Shown here: piece by piece, positions 32,836-34,490 of the stretch
Layout of the letters: the number at the start of each line of letters is the position of its first letter
Numbering within the stretch: the first letter of the stretch is position 1
Translations under genes and position numbers: made by a program
Notes under the pieces: generated by a model
Seen by the model: only the letters and a program-made list of their open reading frames with translations
Told to the model about the DNA's origin: nothing
The model's database searches: none
Assembly: GCA_028818775.1 (NCBI GenBank)
Contig: JAPPNE010000130.1
Coordinates: 1 to 34,490 of the forward strand
Source: Deltaproteobacteria bacterium
Lineage (GTDB): Bacteria; Desulfobacterota; Binatia; UBA9968; JAJDTQ01
DNA length: 34,490 nucleotides
Direction: 5' to 3'

Positions 32836-33926
32836 TACTTCCTCTTGCTGGTGAGGATCTTGATGGCGGCCCTCTTGGCCTTGATGGTCTCGGGATGGGC
32901 GAGGATCCAGTCGGTCGAGACGTCGGTGAGCTTGACGCCCTGGCTCCGCAGCTCATTGACCTTCTTGGCGATGCGCGAGCCCGGGTAGATGTGCAGGTCC
33001 GTCCGGTCGCTGTTCCACAGGATCTCCTGCGCCTTCGCCGTGCTCATGAAGGCAGCCATGAGCTTCGCCGCGTTGGGATGGGCGGTATTCTTCGGAAGCA
33101 TCATGTAGTAGTAGCGGATCTGCGCGGCGTCGCGCGGAATCATCTGGTCGATGGGCGCGCCCTTTTCCTTCCAGATGAAAGCCGACTGGCCGCTGCAATC
33201 CATCACCAGGGCCAGGAACTCGCCCGAGGCGATGCGTTCCAGCTCGCTGCAGCGGATCAGCCCGGTGATCTGGCCGGACAGCTTGCGGACGTAGTCCAGG
33301 GTCTTTTCGGGGCCCCAGATGGCCGTCGAGGAAATCGTGTCGAAACCGGCCGCGTAGGGGGTCGACGCGATCTTGCCCGTCCATTCGGGCTTCAGGAAGT
33401 CGCCGAGCGTGGTGGGCTTCATGGGCGCCAGGCGCGTGTTGTAGGTTACCCCCGACATGCCGGAATAGATGCGCACGAGCTGACCGTCCTGCTCGACGAC
33501 CTCGTCGGTGATCCGGTCCGGCACCAGGGCCTTCCAGTCCACCTTGAGGAACATGTTGCGCTTCAGGAGCGGCGCCATGGAGGCGCCGTTGGCGAAGTAG
33601 ATGTCGGTGAAAGCCTTCTGCCCCGCGGCGAACTCGGTGGCGAGCTGATGCCCGATGCGCGGCATGGACGGGCCGGGGGTGTACTGGATATCCACCTTCG
33701 ATCCCCACATCTCGCGCATGGCCTTTTCGATGGCCTCCGCGCCCTTGTTGCCGCCGATGCTCGTGGTCCCCCAGGAGACGTTGAGCGTCCCTTCGGCGTT
33801 GGCCGCGGCCACCAGCTTCTTCAACGCCGGGCTCATCTCGGCGGCCCACAGAGGCTGGGACAATACGAAAGCGGCGGCCAGCGCGAGGCCGGCGACACGA
33901 GCGAAAACCTTGGTTGGACGTTTCAT
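32835..33926 (-). CDS. ABC transporter extracellular solute-binding protein, Fbp/Afu-like
   Basis: A 363-residue periplasmic binding protein. The signal peptide ends at LWAA-E (about residue 28). The mature chain has LVAAANAEGTLNVSWGTTSI, FAAGQKAFTDIYFANGASMA and the two-lobe hinge pattern of type-2 binding proteins. AAAGGAGGACAAGG before the ATG at 33926 is a very strong ribosome site, as expected for a receptor made in excess. It is followed without a gap by its permease. The iron-binding tyrosine pair of FbpA is not evident (inspection only). Confidence 0.92.
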   Translation of the reverse strand: MKRPTKVFARVAGLALAAAFVLSQPLWAAEMSPALKKLVAAANAEGTLNVSWGTTSIGGNKGAEAIEKAMREMWGSKVDIQYTPGPSMPRIGHQLATEFAAGQKAFTDIYFANGASMAPLLKRNMFLKVDWKALVPDRITDEVVEQDGQLVRIYSGMSGVTYNTRLAPMKPTTLGDFLKPEWTGKIASTPYAAGFDTISSTAIWGPEKTLDYVRKLSGQITGLIRCSELERIASGEFLALVMDCSGQSAFIWKEKGAPIDQMIPRDAAQIRYYYMMLPKNTAHPNAAKLMAAFMSTAKAQEILWNSDRTDLHIYPGSRIAKKVNELRSQGVKLTDVSTDWILAHPETIKAKRAAIKILTSKRK

Positions 33927-33999
33927 CCCTTGTCCTCCTTTGCGGCGCGGCGAAACCCGCGCCGGCTTGTTTGACGGGTTCACGATATCACGGGCGCCG

Positions 34000-34458
34000 C
34001 TAGGCACCCTCCGGTACAGGCAGGATGATGAGCTGCAGCCGGTTGCCGGCGGGGTCGTAGAGGTAGACGCTCTTCTCGCCGGGAGCGCGTTGCGCCGCCC
34101 GGAGGTCGCCTTCAATGTAGGCACCGTGGGCTTCCAGCTTCTCGTAGATCTCGTCGTACTCCTCGATGGAGCCCACGCTCATGGCGAGATGCGCTCCCTT
34201 GTAGCGCAGCCCGGCCCCCGGGTCCGGGACGTTGCCGGAGTCGGGTCCGGAAAAGCGGGAGCGTTGGGACAACTCGTCGACCTTCTCCAGGAACAAGAGC
34301 TGGCCGGAACCGTTCTTGAGGATCAGCCGTCCGTTGCCCAGCTCGCCGGAGTCGCGGCAAAGGACCTCCATCCCGAGGGCGCCGGCGTAGAACCGTTCGG
34401 CCGCCTCCAGGTCGGTGACCTCCATGGCGAGGTGACTGATGTCTTCGTACGCGATCAC
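34000..34458 (-). CDS. VOC family protein (glyoxalase/dioxygenase fold)
   Basis: A 152-residue protein with two beta-alpha-beta-beta-beta repeats, opening ISHLAMEVTDLEAAERFYAGALGMEV and closing VYLYDPAGNRLQL. Candidate metal ligands are H9, E58 and H90; the fourth position, normally Glu in ...GN-iEl, is Q142. That may change the metal site or the reaction. The start is GTG at 34458 with AAGGAAGGGG upstream and a GTGA overlap with the tail of another frame running off the window. It precedes the binding protein by 73 bp on the same strand. Possible roles are isomerase, dioxygenase or lyase; none can be chosen. Confidence 0.88.
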   Translation of the reverse strand: MIAYEDISHLAMEVTDLEAAERFYAGALGMEVLCRDSGELGNGRLILKNGSGQLLFLEKVDELSQRSRFSGPDSGNVPDPGAGLRYKGAHLAMSVGSIEEYDEIYEKLEAHGAYIEGDLRAAQRAPGEKSVYLYDPAGNRLQLIILPVPEGA

Positions 34459-34490
34459 GACGCCGCCCCTTCCTTGCGCACGGAGAACTC
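34455..34490 (-). CDS. Tail of an upstream gene, cut by window edge
   Basis: The last 36 bases read on the minus strand as eleven codons (EFSVRKEGAAS) and a TGA that overlaps the VOC start as GTGA. The short length makes this weak, but the four-base overlap is the arrangement seen at several other junctions in the window. The product cannot be identified. Confidence 0.35.
   Translation of the reverse strand, partial: EFSVRKEGAAS

Noticed and set aside
33927-34124. A 66-codon extension of the binding protein at 32835
   Set aside because: It overlaps the VOC gene and places the signal peptide internally, while the ATG at 33926 has a near-perfect ribosome site.
1-34490. CRISPR array, phage or defence island, tRNA or rRNA gene
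   Set aside because: No regularly spaced direct repeats, integrase, transposase, restriction or toxin genes, and no tRNA-like cloverleaf or rRNA sequence was seen by eye on either strand.

Overview
This is a GC-rich window (by eye; not computed) from a Gram-negative bacterium. The signs are periplasmic Spy/CnrX-like proteins, Sec signal peptides on several binding proteins, a TRAP transporter of the TAXI class, and a CATTCCCGC-type palindromic repeat of the kind common in proteobacteria and related phyla. No rRNA, tRNA or housekeeping marker is present, so the lineage cannot be fixed. A free-living or sponge/soil-associated uncultured lineage (delta-/alphaproteobacterial or Tectomicrobia-like) would fit, but this is only an impression.

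Layout. 1-3.5 kb: the 5' part of a NitT/TauT-type ABC permease (minus), an MFS transporter (plus), a RidA-family deaminase and a second MFS transporter (both minus). 3.6-6.0 kb: a minus-strand stress module of ECF sigma factor, zinc-finger anti-sigma factor, CnrX-like membrane-anchored periplasmic protein and Spy-like periplasmic protein, closed by a strong intrinsic terminator. The sigma operon and the Spy gene are both preceded by the same 19-bp motif. 6.1-9.3 kb: a TAXI-TRAP transporter (binding protein plus fused permease) with the C-terminal remnant of a second binding protein wedged between them. 9.4-10.2 kb: an exported metallo-beta-lactamase-fold protein with an altered metal motif. 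10.3-14.6 kb (plus): an Fbp/Afu-type binding protein, its two-domain permease and a MetE-core-like protein, with no ATPase beside them.

14.7-21.9 kb (minus): a tightly packed operon that reads from a TTGACA-type promoter into a cytoplasmic molybdopterin oxidoreductase, a two-cluster ferredoxin subunit, and a complete branched-chain-amino-acid-type (HAAT) importer: binding protein, LivH, LivM, LivG, LivF. 22.0-34.5 kb (minus): a VOC protein, an Fbp/Afu-type ABC importer (binding protein, permease, ATPase) and two sets of hydantoinase/oxoprolinase genes. One set is a single A-B fusion protein. The other is split into hyuA and hyuB with a 98-bp perfect-armed palindromic element exactly at the junction.

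Taken together the window is a nutrient-scavenging island: at least seven transport systems, each paired with enzymes likely to act on the imported compound. The most interesting points are the HAAT importer fused by operon to a Mo enzyme whose N-terminal Fe-S motif lacks its first cysteine, the twin fused/split oxoprolinases around one importer, the candidate ECF regulon motif, and the TAXI receptor remnant. I saw no CRISPR array, phage gene, transposase or RNA gene. No stretch longer than 300 bases lacks a gene.
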